DNA from: Acidobacteriota bacterium | GTDB taxonomy: Bacteria; Acidobacteriota; Blastocatellia; Pyrinomonadales; Pyrinomonadaceae | Length of the DNA stretch: 64,000 bases | Assembly: GCA_019639195.1 (NCBI GenBank) | Contig: JAHBSI010000001.1 | Coordinates: forward strand, 186,001-250,000 | Direction: 5' to 3' | Shown: positions 24,487 through 32,901 of the stretch, piece by piece | How the letters are laid out: each line of letters starts with the position of its first letter | Numbering within the stretch: position 1 is the first letter of the stretch | Program-made: the position numbers and the translations under genes | The notes under the pieces: model-generated | Databases searched by the model: none | The model's input: only the letters and a program-made list of their open reading frames with translations | What the model was told of the DNA's origin: nothing

Positions 24487-25917
24487 CTAGGGCTTCAGTA
24501 GTACGAGCAGGCGATCGGCGTATTCGCTTTTTGCGTCGCGAAGGAGGTTGTATTGGGCGGTTGCCATATCGAGATTCCCCGCCTGTGCATAGGCACGGCC
24601 GAGGTTGAACCGGGCTTTGTCCATATCGGGGCTATAACCGATCGCGGTGTTGAATGCGTCGATGCTCTCACTCGTCTTTCCGCTTTCGAGGAGGCATTCG
24701 CCGATGTAGTTGTAAGTTCGCGCGTCTGGGCGATAGACCTTCAACTGCTCGAAAACATCGCCGGCATCGGCATATCGCTTTTGTTTGAAAAGGGCCAGCC
24801 CCAGATTCTCCATCGCTGGAACAAGGTCGGGTTTTAGTTCGAGCGCACGTCGATAAACGAGGATTGCCTCGCTGGTTCGATTCAGTTTGTCGAGCGTAAG
24901 CCCGAGTGCGAGTTGGGTTTGAGGATCGTTCGCGTCGAGCCCGACTGCGTTTCGATATGCTTCGTACGCGTCCTTATACTGCCCAAGGGCAAAGCTCGAA
25001 GCACCGATATTCACATAGGTTGCGGCCCACTCCGGGCGAAGTTTTGCGGCCTGCCGCGATGCCTTCAGTGCCTCGGCATGACGGCCGAGCACGCCAAAGC
25101 AATATCCCGTCTGATACCACGCTTCGGCATACGTCGGGTCCGCCTCGGCTGCTTTCTGAAAGTATGGCAAGGCGCGAGCGAAATCATCCATCGAAAGCTG
25201 CGCGAGCCCTTGGGAATAAAGTCTTTGAGCGGCGACACGTTTATTCTTTTGCGTCTCGTTCGCGAGCTCAGAAAAAGACCGCGCCTCGCCTATTTTCAGC
25301 TGAAGAATGCGGGCCGCGGGGACTGCGAAATTCAGGTTCTGCCCTTCGGCCGCCTGCAGCGTTGCGACGCCGATCACCTGTCCGGCCATATTCACGACCG
25401 GCGAACCGCTCGAGCCCGGCGAGATCGATGCGGTTATCTGTATGATCTTGCCGTAGCCCGGAATTTCGCGAACAGCCGAGACGATGCCGTTCGAGACAGA
25501 GCCTTCGAGGCCGAACGGGTTGCCGATAACGACGATCGATTCGCCTTCCTGCGGAGCCCGCCGAACAAGCGGCAGCGGTGTTACCTGCACATTTGCGGGC
25601 AGATCCACCTGTAAAAGAGCAAGATCGCCCTCGCCATCGACGGCGAGAATGCCGCGAACGGGCACGCGTTTGTCGTTAAGAAGATGCACCTCCGCGCGAT
25701 ATGAACCTTCGATAACGTGCCGGTTCGTGATGATGCGGTCGGCACCAACAAAGAAGCCGCTGCCGCGGGCGATCGTCTGCCCGCGGGAATCAAACGCTTC
25801 GATCGCGACCGCCGAGGGTTTGATCCGCTTGACCAGCTCCGGCAAAAAGTCCTGCGCGGCGGCGGCCAAAGGCAGCACAAGCAGCACGAACACGCATTTG
25901 AAGAAAACTCGACTCAT
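24487..25917 (-). CDS. HtrA/trypsin-like serine protease fused to TPR repeats
   Basis: 476 aa from the ATG at 25917. A GTG at 25944 lies upstream of a TATAAT element and is unlikely. A signal peptide (VFVLLVLPLAAAAQ) precedes a chymotrypsin-fold protease with the triad His in RIITNRHVIEG, Asp in GEGDLALLQVD and Ser in ISPGSSGSPVV; the normal PDZ domains of HtrA are replaced by about six TPR units (from residue 220: YSQGLAQLSMDDFARALPYF, AEAWYQTGYCFGVLG, AIDAFNTAIGYSP). It is periplasmic or surface-exposed; the TPRs may deliver substrates or dock to other proteins. Confidence 0.88.
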   Translation of the reverse strand: MSRVFFKCVFVLLVLPLAAAAQDFLPELVKRIKPSAVAIEAFDSRGQTIARGSGFFVGADRIITNRHVIEGSYRAEVHLLNDKRVPVRGILAVDGEGDLALLQVDLPANVQVTPLPLVRRAPQEGESIVVIGNPFGLEGSVSNGIVSAVREIPGYGKIIQITASISPGSSGSPVVNMAGQVIGVATLQAAEGQNLNFAVPAARILQLKIGEARSFSELANETQKNKRVAAQRLYSQGLAQLSMDDFARALPYFQKAAEADPTYAEAWYQTGYCFGVLGRHAEALKASRQAAKLRPEWAATYVNIGASSFALGQYKDAYEAYRNAVGLDANDPQTQLALGLTLDKLNRTSEAILVYRRALELKPDLVPAMENLGLALFKQKRYADAGDVFEQLKVYRPDARTYNYIGECLLESGKTSESIDAFNTAIGYSPDMDKARFNLGRAYAQAGNLDMATAQYNLLRDAKSEYADRLLVLLKP

Positions 25918-25930
25918 CAAACTACGGAGG

Positions 25931-25936
25931 ATTATA
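25931..25936 (-). promoter_or_regulatory. -10 element of the HtrA-TPR gene
   Basis: Perfect TATAAT on the minus strand. Expected start near 25924, about 7 bases before the ATG at 25917, which would give almost no leader. No good -35 seen. Confidence 0.4.
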
Positions 25937-26048
25937 TTCTGCACGAATAGTTTTTGAGAAACAAAAAGCTTACAGGCTGACGTGCTCGACCGATGCGGGC
26001 TTAGCGTCTTTGTTTCGACGGTAGTAAACTTGGAATCGAGGAAAGATT

Positions 26049-26495
26049 ATGAAGATCGCACTTGCCGCCGACCACGCTGGTTTCGAGGAAAAAGAGAAGC
26101 TCAAGGCCGAGCTTGATTCGCTCGGCGTCGAATACACCGATATGGGCACGGATTCGGACGCGTCCGTCGATTATCCCGATTTTGCACGCAAAGTTGGCGA
26201 GGCCGTTGCGCGGGGCGAATTCGAGCGCGGCATTCTGCTTTGCGGCTCCGGTGCGGGAATGGCGATCGCGGCGAATAAAGTTCCCGGTATCCGTTCGGCC
26301 GTCGCCTGGAACGAGGAGATCGCACGCCTCTCACGCGAACACAACAACACGAACGTGCTCGCCCTTGCGGCACGCTTTACTGCCGATTACGAGATAAAGA
26401 ACATCGTAAAAGCATGGCTTGACGCCGAATTCGATGCGGGCCGCCACGAACGCCGTGTCGAAAAGATCACAAAGATCGAGCAAGAGGACGAATAA
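26049..26495 (+). CDS. rpiB: Ribose-5-phosphate isomerase B
   Basis: 148 aa. Interconverts ribulose-5-phosphate and ribose-5-phosphate. RpiB motifs: MKIALAADHAGFEEKEKLK, YTDMGTDSDASVDYPDFA, ERGILLCGSGAGMAIAANK (the Cys is the catalytic base) and REHNNTNVLALAARFT. Normal length. 8 bases separate it from the aldolase gene; the two are likely co-transcribed. Confidence 0.95.
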   Translation: MKIALAADHAGFEEKEKLKAELDSLGVEYTDMGTDSDASVDYPDFARKVGEAVARGEFERGILLCGSGAGMAIAANKVPGIRSAVAWNEEIARLSREHNNTNVLALAARFTADYEIKNIVKAWLDAEFDAGRHERRVEKITKIEQEDE

Positions 26496-26503
26496 CAGCC
26501 AAA

Positions 26504-27535
26504 ATGATCGACCTTCGCAGCGACACCGTTACAAGGCCGTCCGAGAGAATGCGTGCGGCGATGGCCGCCGCAGAGGTCGGTGACGACGTCTTCGGCGAAG
26601 ACCCGACAATAAACCGCCTTGAAGCCCTCGCAGCGGCCCGATTCGACCGCGAGGCCGCGATCTGGGTTCCGAGCGGCTCTATGGGCAATACTATCGCCGT
26701 AAAGCTGCATACGGAGCCGGGCAGCGAACTCATCATCGAGGAGCGCGGCCACATCCTGAATTTTGAGCTTGGCGCGGCCGCAGTGATCTCAGGCGTAACT
26801 ATTCGTGCCGTGAAATGCGCCGATGGCGGTGGCCATCTTGCGTGGGATGATATCGCTCCGGCGATCCGTAAGAATCCGCCGTATTATCAAGCGGCAACAA
26901 AGCTCATCTGCCTCGAAAATTCGCACAATTTCGCCGGCGGAAGTGTGATTTCGGCAGATGCGACGCGCGAAATTTGCGACCGAGCCCATTCCGAAGGCCT
27001 TGCGGTCCATCTCGACGGAGCCCGCATCTTCAACGCGGCGACCGCCCTGAATTGCGACGTGAAAGAACTGACGCGTGCGTGTGATTCCGTTATGTTCTGT
27101 CTTTCCAAGGGTTTAGGTGCTCCCGCCGGCTCAATGCTCGTCGGCTCGAAAGAATTCATCGAGCGTGCACGTTCGTGGCGAAAACGCCTCGGCGGTGGAA
27201 TGCGTCAGGTCGGCGTTCTCGCTGCCGCCGGCATAATCGCGCTCGAAGACGGCCCGGCGTTGCTCGAACGCGATCACCGCAACGCAAAACGCCTTGCAAG
27301 CGGCCTCGCGGAGATTCCCGGCATTGCCATCGACCCCGAAAATGTCGCAACGAATATCGTGATCTTCGACGTCTCGAACGCGCGCCTCTCCGCCGCCGAG
27401 ATCGTCGCAAAGCTCAAAGAAAAAGGCGTCCTCGCCATCGGATTCGGCACCCAGATCCGAATGGTCACTCACCTCGACATCGCCGACGACGATATAGATA
27501 CTGCTCTTTCGGCGATAAAGCAGATCCTGCTGTAG
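26504..27535 (+). CDS. ltaE: Low-specificity L-threonine aldolase
   Basis: 343 aa PLP enzyme of fold type I that cleaves threonine/allo-threonine to glycine and acetaldehyde. Motifs: IDLRSDTVTRPSERMRAAM, GDDVFGEDPTINRLE, LENSHNFAGG, VHLDGARIFNAA, and the PLP lysine in SVMFCLSKGLGAPAGSML. Follows rpiB. Confidence 0.93.
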   Translation: MIDLRSDTVTRPSERMRAAMAAAEVGDDVFGEDPTINRLEALAAARFDREAAIWVPSGSMGNTIAVKLHTEPGSELIIEERGHILNFELGAAAVISGVTIRAVKCADGGGHLAWDDIAPAIRKNPPYYQAATKLICLENSHNFAGGSVISADATREICDRAHSEGLAVHLDGARIFNAATALNCDVKELTRACDSVMFCLSKGLGAPAGSMLVGSKEFIERARSWRKRLGGGMRQVGVLAAAGIIALEDGPALLERDHRNAKRLASGLAEIPGIAIDPENVATNIVIFDVSNARLSAAEIVAKLKEKGVLAIGFGTQIRMVTHLDIADDDIDTALSAIKQILL

Positions 27536-27601
27536 TAACGGTCCGGCATTGGCCTCCCCAGGAAGGCCCACCACGCCCGTCTTCATCTTTCCGGCAAAGC
27601 C

Positions 27602-28057
27602 TTAACCGCCATGCCCGGCCTTGGCCCGGGCGTCGAGTTCCTCGGGTGTCAGATCTTCCTTGTGGGTCGCAAAGCCCCAAAGATGGCCGAACGGATCGCG
27701 AAAATGCCCTGAGCGATCGCCATAGAATTGATCGGCCACCGGCTTGATGACGTCAAGACCAACCGCAACCGCCCTTTCCGTAAAGGAATCTACGTCCTCA
27801 ACGTAGATATAAAGGCTAACGGGAGAGCCACCGATCGTCGTCGGCGACCGGGCATCCGGCGGAAACTCATCCGCCAGCATAAAGATGTTGTTGCCCAGCT
27901 TCATTTCTGCATGGCCAACGACACCGTCGTTTTCAATACGGAAAAGCTCGACAGCGCCGAACGCACGCTTATAGAAATCGATCGCCCCGGCCGCATCCTT
28001 GCAGATCAAATACGGCGTAATGCCTTCATAACCGTCTGGAATCGCTTTAACACTCAT
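27602..28057 (-). CDS. VOC (glyoxalase-fold) family protein, PhnB-like
   Basis: 151 aa. One vicinal-oxygen-chelate module pair: GYEGITPYLICKDAAGAIDF, then FGAVELFRI, VGHAEMKLGNNIFMLADEFP and a C-terminal DPFGHLWGFATHKEDLT. The latter with the His and Glu residues is typical of the PhnB/YcdC-like group, whose natural substrates are mostly unknown. Good GGAGG before the ATG and a TATAAT at 28096-28101 on the same strand. Confidence 0.85.
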   Translation of the reverse strand: MSVKAIPDGYEGITPYLICKDAAGAIDFYKRAFGAVELFRIENDGVVGHAEMKLGNNIFMLADEFPPDARSPTTIGGSPVSLYIYVEDVDSFTERAVAVGLDVIKPVADQFYGDRSGHFRDPFGHLWGFATHKEDLTPEELDARAKAGHGG

Positions 28058-28095
28058 GATGCCTCCATTTAGACCAAATTGTTTGGGACGCGAAT

Positions 28096-28101
28096 ATTAT
28101 A
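28096..28101 (-). promoter_or_regulatory. -10 element of the VOC protein gene
   Basis: Perfect TATAAT on the minus strand, about 40 bases before the start codon, with GGAGG between. No clear -35 at the proper distance. Confidence 0.45.
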
Positions 28102-28212
28102 CGCCCGGCGTCAAGGGAAACGGATTCAATTCTTTCCACGCGGCTTGCGAAGGCACACGACTGGCGATTTTTGATACACTACGTCATTGATTGCGGTACC
28201 ACTGCTTTTGAA

Positions 28213-28896
28213 ATGATAATCGCCATTGACGGCCCGAGCGGTGCGGGAAAATCGACCCTCGGCAAGATGCTCGCAAAAGAATTCGGCCTTTTATACCTCG
28301 ACACGGGTGCGATGTACCGTGCCGCTGCGCTTGCTGTTCTGAGAGCTGGAATTTCGCCGGAAGATCGCGAAAAGGTCGCCAGGATCGCGCAAAACGCGAA
28401 GATCGAGCTTGTCGGCGAACCGGATTCGATGCGCGTTCTGCTCGACGGCGACGACGTTACGTCAGAGATCCGCACGCCGGAGGCCGCGACGGCCGCGTCC
28501 GTTGTTTCGGCGATCTCGGAGGTTCGCAAGATCATGGTCGAGCATCAGCGAGCCATCGGGGAAAATGCCGAAAATGGCTGTGTTCTCGAAGGCCGAGACA
28601 TCGGCAGCGTCGTTTTCCCGAATGCCGACATCAAGTTCTTTCTCACCGCAAAACCCGAAGCGCGTGCCCGCCGCCGTTTTGCCGAAGACCAGGCAAAAGG
28701 CCGCTCGACCTCTTACGAACAGACGCTCGACGAGATCAATAAACGCGACGAACGCGACGTTTCACGCTCCGATTCTCCCCTAACGATCCCGCAGAACGCT
28801 GCCGTTATCGACACCAGCGAGCTCGAACTTGCCGACGTTTTTGATCTGATGTTGGTAAAGATAAGGGCTTTGTCTAAAGCGTCGGCCCAAAAATGA
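28213..28896 (+). CDS. cmk: Cytidylate kinase
   Basis: 227 aa. Phosphorylates CMP and dCMP. The ATG at 28213 gives MIIAIDGPSGAGKSTLGKML, with the Walker A loop at its normal place; an earlier frame start at 28171 is not supported. Other motifs: LYLDTGAMYRAAALAVL, LEGRDIGSVVFPNADIKFFL, ARARRRFAEDQAKG and RDERDVSRSDSPL. A bidirectional terminator follows. Confidence 0.95.
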   Translation: MIIAIDGPSGAGKSTLGKMLAKEFGLLYLDTGAMYRAAALAVLRAGISPEDREKVARIAQNAKIELVGEPDSMRVLLDGDDVTSEIRTPEAATAASVVSAISEVRKIMVEHQRAIGENAENGCVLEGRDIGSVVFPNADIKFFLTAKPEARARRRFAEDQAKGRSTSYEQTLDEINKRDERDVSRSDSPLTIPQNAAVIDTSELELADVFDLMLVKIRALSKASAQK

Positions 28897-28914
28897 TCTG
28901 CTGACGGGCGCGAA

Positions 28915-28943
28915 AAAGGCCGCCCTTTCTCGCGGCGGCCTTT
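28915..28943. terminator. Bidirectional intrinsic terminator after cmk
   Basis: Perfect ten-base stem AAAGGCCGCC / GGCGGCCTTT with a 9-base loop, between convergent genes; the arms themselves supply short A and T runs. Confidence 0.8.
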
Positions 28944-28965
28944 CACTAAGTAGCATAGTACGTTT

Positions 28966-29544
28966 TTAGTTGCAGGTGACCGAGCACCCTGCCGCCGCGC
29001 ACGAAGCACTCATTGGACCACGATAGCCACACACATCCTTCGCGAGATCGGCGCACTCCTTGCACGTTGCTTCGGCTCCCAGACCTGCCTCAAGGTCAGA
29101 CCCAGCAGGGAGAATTGACATCCTATACTTCGCGGCGTTTAGCAGGTTTTGGTCGAGAACAAGAGAGTACACCGTCTCCTTGGTCTCGCGGGTTGTTGGT
29201 TCTGCCATCTTGACAAGTCCGGCTCGGACGGCCTTCGCAAACCAAATTGACTGCCCCATCGTACTCCCGTCATTCGAAATTGCAGTAAGGACGACCCCAA
29301 CATTGAGATCAGCCCGAAGGGCGGAAAAGACGAGACGAGCCTCCTTCTCTTTGATCTCCTTATTAGTGTTTTCATCGACCTTCGGCACCCAGATGGTCTC
29401 GATCTTCGCATTCATCACCCCGTAGCTCGCGGCATCGAGCGTATCAACCGGTATCGCATTCTGAGCGACAGCCGTAAACGCAAAGCATAGGCAGATCATG
29501 AACATCGCCAAAACGGCGTTCCTTCTCTTTTCAAAAATATTCAT
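28966..29544 (-). CDS. Secreted protein with cysteine-rich C-terminus, unknown function
   Basis: 192 aa. A signal peptide (MNIFEKRRNAVLAMFMICLC, then FAFTAVAQ) leads to a folded-looking domain of about 120 residues (DTLDAASYGVMNAKIETIWV, ARLVFSALRADLNVGVVL). The last 34 residues hold six cysteines (CKEC, DVCG, SASC, AAGC, VTCN), an even number that could form three disulfides. No family recognised. Its promoter region lies between it and the divergent tRNA pair. I considered a peptide-precursor role for the tail but see no modifying enzymes nearby. Confidence 0.65.
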   Translation of the reverse strand: MNIFEKRRNAVLAMFMICLCFAFTAVAQNAIPVDTLDAASYGVMNAKIETIWVPKVDENTNKEIKEKEARLVFSALRADLNVGVVLTAISNDGSTMGQSIWFAKAVRAGLVKMAEPTTRETKETVYSLVLDQNLLNAAKYRMSILPAGSDLEAGLGAEATCKECADLAKDVCGYRGPMSASCAAAGCSVTCN

Positions 29545-29686
29545 TGTGAGTACCCCTTTTGTGAGCTTTTAATCTCAAGCACATTCCCCGCTTAGAGACG
29601 ACAGACGTCAGAATCATACTCCTGGCTTGCAGAGTTTGCAAAGTTTTTCTCACTCTGCCACGCGTTTGCTGGTGTGCACAAATAAG

Positions 29687-29715
29687 TTGACGTTCTGCTG
29701 TTGGCAATATAAAAT
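29687..29715 (+). promoter_or_regulatory. Promoter of the tRNA-Arg/tRNA-His genes
   Basis: TTGACG (29687-29692), a 17-base spacer, then TAAAAT (29710-29715), 18 bases before the first tRNA. Typical sigma70-type layout for a stable-RNA promoter. Confidence 0.7.
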
Positions 29716-29733
29716 CTCAGATTGCTCTTTTAT

Positions 29734-29807
29734 GCTCCCGTAGCTCAGCTGGATAGAGCAACAGCCTTCTAAGCTGTGGGCCGCAGGTTCAAGTCCTGCC
29801 GGGGGCG
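29734..29807 (+). tRNA. tRNA-Arg (anticodon TCT)
   Basis: Full cloverleaf: acceptor GCTCCCG/CGGGGGC (one G-T pair), D stem GCTC/GAGC, anticodon stem ACAGC/GCTGT with loop CTTCTAA (anticodon TCT at 29768-29770), T stem GCAGG/CCTGC with loop TTCAAGT, discriminator G. CCA is not encoded. Reads AGA codons. Confidence 0.95.
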
Positions 29808-29854
29808 CGAGATCGGAATATGGTTTCCCTGTTCTTTTGAGCAGGAAACGGCAT

Positions 29855-29928
29855 GGCGGCTATAGTTCAGTGGTTAGAGCGCCTGATTGTGGTTCAGGAT
29901 GTCGAGGGTTCGAATCCCTCTAGCCGCC
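29855..29928 (+). tRNA. tRNA-His (anticodon GTG)
   Basis: The first base is the extra G(-1) of tRNA-His, pairing with C73. Acceptor GCGGCTA/TAGCCGC, D stem GTTC/GAGC, anticodon stem CCTGA/TCAGG with loop TTGTGGT (GTG), T stem GAGGG/CCCTC with loop TTCGAAT. CCA follows in the DNA (29929-29931). Probably co-transcribed with tRNA-Arg 47 bases upstream. Confidence 0.96.
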
Positions 29929-30012
29929 CCATCTACCTTCCCTTTTGTACTTAACTTGGCTTGTTGATCCCCGGGAATCGTTTTTCGCCGTTAACGGCCG
30001 ATTGAATTCGTT

Positions 30013-31587
30013 ATGACCATTCGGAAAAAGATAGCTGCGGCCGCAATTCTCGCTCTCGTCGGACTGTTATCCGCCTCCGTAGATGCACAAACTTCGCGGC
30101 GCTGGGTCGAGAACGAAGTGCTCATTAAGTTCAGGGACAATGCAGATTCCGCTATCGCACGGGCCGCGAACCGCATCGCAGGCGTTGAAAGGATCGAGAC
30201 GCTCGGCGATGTGCGTTGGGAACGCGTTCGGCTTCGTCCCGGCCAGACGGTCGAACAGGCTGTCGCCGAATTGCCGCGCATTCAGGGTGTTGAGGCTGTC
30301 CAACCGAATTTTTATTATCACCTGGCCGTAACTCCCAACGACCCGCAGTTTTCGTCCGGCGGGATGTATGGCCTGACGAAAATTTCTGCACCTGCCGCCT
30401 GGGACCTCTCGACCGGAAGCTCGAGCGTTGTCGTCGCCGATATCGACACAGGCCTTCGATACACGCATCAGGATCTTGCGCAGAATGCGTGGATGAATCC
30501 GGGAGAGCTCCCGACAAACGGAGTTGATGACGACGGCAACGGCTTTATTGACGATGTTTACGGCTGGGATTTCTTCTACAACGACTCGAATCCGTATGAC
30601 GACGCGGGCGGCCACGGCACGCATACTGCAGGCACGATCGGAGCCGTCGGCAACAACCTACTTAATGTTGCGGGCGTAAATTGGTCTGTAAAGATAATGG
30701 CTATCAAGATATATAGCCCGAACGGCACGGATTCCACATCCGCAATGTTGGTAAACGCCTACGCGTACATCCGTATGATGAAGCTTCGCGGCGTGAACAT
30801 CCGCGCGACGAACAATTCGTACGGAGATTGCGGTGAGGCCTGCGGGTACGATCAGGCAACTAAGGACGGTATCGATGCAATGGGTGATGCCGGTATTGTG
30901 AATGTCTTCGCCGCCGGAAATGACAGCCAGAACGTCGATTCTTTTCCCGCAGGTGGAAACCCGAGCCCCGGCTACCCCGTGCGATATACGAGCCCAAGCA
31001 TTATAGGCGTCGCATCGTCTAATTCGAGCGACACGAAGTCGGGCTTTTCGAATTGGGGAACAACAAGCATCGATCTCGCGGCTCCGGGTTCGGGCATTTT
31101 GAGCACTTATGCATCGTCAGACACGGCTACGACGACGATGAGCGGAACGTCGATGGCCACGCCGCACGTTACGGGGGCCGTCGCTCTTCTCGCGGCATAC
31201 CACCCGGAACTATCGGTGGCCTCGCTAAAGGCGACCATCCTGAACACGGTGGACGTTCTGCCGGCGTGGGCGGCCTATGTAAAGACAAGCGGACGCCTGA
31301 ACGTCTTTCATGCGTTGCAGAATCCGACGGTCTGCACCTTTACGCCCTCGATCACCGAGATACGCGTCCCGACCAAGGGCAAGGTGTTTGACGTAACCGT
31401 CACGGCCCCGACAAATTGCGAGTATTCGATCACCCCGAGCAGTAATTGGATCAAGATCCTGACAAGCAAAACGGCGAGCGGCACGGCAACGGTTACGATC
31501 CGTGTGCCCGTAAATCCGACGATCTCGCGAACCGGAACGGTGACCTTTGGCGACCAGAGCCTGACGATAACTCAGCATCGGAACTGA
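30013..31587 (+). CDS. Secreted subtilisin (S8) with C-terminal BACON-like domain
   Basis: 524 aa. Signal peptide (KKIAAAAILALVGLLSASVDA), an inhibitor-like propeptide (VENEVLIKFRDNADSAIARA to GVEAVQPNFYY), then the S8 domain: Asp in VVADIDTGLRYTHQDL, His in GGHGTHTAGTIGAVGNN, Asn in VFAAGNDSQN and Ser in MSGTSMATPHVTGAVALLA. Residues about 435-524 (CTFTPSITEIRVPTKGKVFD, TNCEYSITPSSNWIKI, SRTGTVTFGDQSLTITQ) form an Ig-like BACON domain, which usually binds carbohydrate or mucin. Same plan as the protease at 13634 plus this extra domain. Confidence 0.9.
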   Translation: MTIRKKIAAAAILALVGLLSASVDAQTSRRWVENEVLIKFRDNADSAIARAANRIAGVERIETLGDVRWERVRLRPGQTVEQAVAELPRIQGVEAVQPNFYYHLAVTPNDPQFSSGGMYGLTKISAPAAWDLSTGSSSVVVADIDTGLRYTHQDLAQNAWMNPGELPTNGVDDDGNGFIDDVYGWDFFYNDSNPYDDAGGHGTHTAGTIGAVGNNLLNVAGVNWSVKIMAIKIYSPNGTDSTSAMLVNAYAYIRMMKLRGVNIRATNNSYGDCGEACGYDQATKDGIDAMGDAGIVNVFAAGNDSQNVDSFPAGGNPSPGYPVRYTSPSIIGVASSNSSDTKSGFSNWGTTSIDLAAPGSGILSTYASSDTATTTMSGTSMATPHVTGAVALLAAYHPELSVASLKATILNTVDVLPAWAAYVKTSGRLNVFHALQNPTVCTFTPSITEIRVPTKGKVFDVTVTAPTNCEYSITPSSNWIKILTSKTASGTATVTIRVPVNPTISRTGTVTFGDQSLTITQHRN

Positions 31588-31820
31588 TCTCGAAAAAATT
31601 TGCTGGCCGAAAATTCAAACTTTTGTCGGCTATCGTACATCAAAAGAGCCGGAAGCTTATATAAATAAAGGCCTTAGTGGGATCGCCTGCGGCCTGCAAT
31701 TCACGGCTATTTATCTTGAAAAACAGGGGCAAAACGTAGTATATTTAAGGTTCCTTGAATTTGTTTCCGCAAACTCTGGTCTCGAATTCGCCACGTTCTG
31801 TCAAAAAGGATTGTATTAAA

Positions 31821-32792
31821 ATGACAAAATTCTTCTCATTTGCCCGCAAAGGTGCGGTGATAACTGCAGTAAGTGTTCTCCTGTCGGCCGCGGCCTTCTC
31901 TCAGGCCTCGCTTCGTAAGGCGCTCGATTTCGACGGCGACGGCAAGGTGGATTTCACTGTCGTCCGCCCGAGCAATAACGTCTGGTACATCGCCAAGTCC
32001 GGCGGTGGCGAGACCTATCAGAGCTTTGGCCTCGCAAACGAAGATTTTGTTGAGCCGGGCGACTTTGACGGCGACGGCAAGGCAGATATTTCTGTCTGGC
32101 GTGACACCACCGGTGTCTGGTATCGCTTCAACAGCAGCAATGGCACATTCACGGCCGTTCAGTTCGGCATTTCCGGCGACGAGCCGGTCGCTCGTGACTA
32201 TGACGGCGACGGCAAGAGTGATCTTGCGGTCGTTCGCCGCACGAACGGCGCGATGATCTGGTACATCCTAAGAAGCTCGGACTCGGGCTTTAGTGCCGGT
32301 CAGTTCGGCCTCTCGACCGACTATGTTGCTCCGGGCGATTATGACGGCGACGGCAAATTCGACCTTGCGGTCCAGCGTCCGGGTGCAACGCCGAGTGCCC
32401 AATCAACCTACTACGTGCTGCGGTCCAGCGATGGCGGCCTGACGGTCAACTTCTTCGGCCTTTCGAACGACCTCGTCGTACCGGGCGATTATGACGGCGA
32501 CAATAAGACGGATTTCGCGGTCGTCCGCGAAGGCGCAACGCCGACCGACCCGCTCACCTGGTATATCCAGAAGAGCACCGACGGCAACCTTCTCGCGTAT
32601 CAGTTCGGCCTTACCGGTACGGACCTGATCGCTCAGGGAGATTACGACGGTGACGGCAAGACAGATGTCGGCGTCTGGCGTGATTCGACCGGTCAATTCT
32701 ATGCTCTTCAGAGTGGCAGCGGTCTCTCGCTCTTGACGAGGACCTGGGGAACCTCGAATGACTTCCCGGCCGCAAGCTACGATACGCACTGA
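31821..32792 (+). CDS. Secreted FG-GAP/VCBS repeat protein
   Basis: 323 aa from the ATG at 31821, which has AAGGA 10 bases upstream; a frame from 31755 is longer but unsupported. Signal peptide (KGAVITAVSVLLSAAAFSQ). Six repeats of about 48 residues each carry a calcium-binding DxDGDGKxD core: DFDGDGKVDFTVVRP, DFDGDGKADISVWR, DYDGDGKSDLAVVRR, DYDGDGKFDLAVQRP, DYDGDNKTDFAVVRE and DYDGDGKTDVGVWR. These probably build a beta-propeller-like surface protein. Enzymatic residues are not visible. A strong terminator follows. Confidence 0.85.
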   Translation: MTKFFSFARKGAVITAVSVLLSAAAFSQASLRKALDFDGDGKVDFTVVRPSNNVWYIAKSGGGETYQSFGLANEDFVEPGDFDGDGKADISVWRDTTGVWYRFNSSNGTFTAVQFGISGDEPVARDYDGDGKSDLAVVRRTNGAMIWYILRSSDSGFSAGQFGLSTDYVAPGDYDGDGKFDLAVQRPGATPSAQSTYYVLRSSDGGLTVNFFGLSNDLVVPGDYDGDNKTDFAVVREGATPTDPLTWYIQKSTDGNLLAYQFGLTGTDLIAQGDYDGDGKTDVGVWRDSTGQFYALQSGSGLSLLTRTWGTSNDFPAASYDTH

Positions 32793-32812
32793 TCGGCAGT
32801 TAACTTAAGATC

Positions 32813-32850
32813 AAGCGGTCGGCGAACTTTGTTGCGTCGGCCGCTTTTTT
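32813..32850 (+). terminator. Intrinsic terminator after the FG-GAP protein
   Basis: Twelve-pair stem with two G-U pairs (32813-32824 with 32835-32846), loop of 10, then TTTTTTG. Confidence 0.85.
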
Positions 32851-32901
32851 GTTTTCCGGACGCGATTTGCAATAATCTTAGCCACCGAGGACGCCTTTTT
32901 C

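Noticed and set aside
28966..29100. Ribosomal peptide (RiPP) precursor reading of the cysteine-rich tail
   Set aside because: The tail is part of a larger secreted protein and no modifying or export enzymes for such peptides lie nearby.
29734..29931. Integration site at the tRNA pair
   Set aside because: No integrase gene, no repeated tRNA 3' end and no compositional jump downstream of the tRNA genes were seen.
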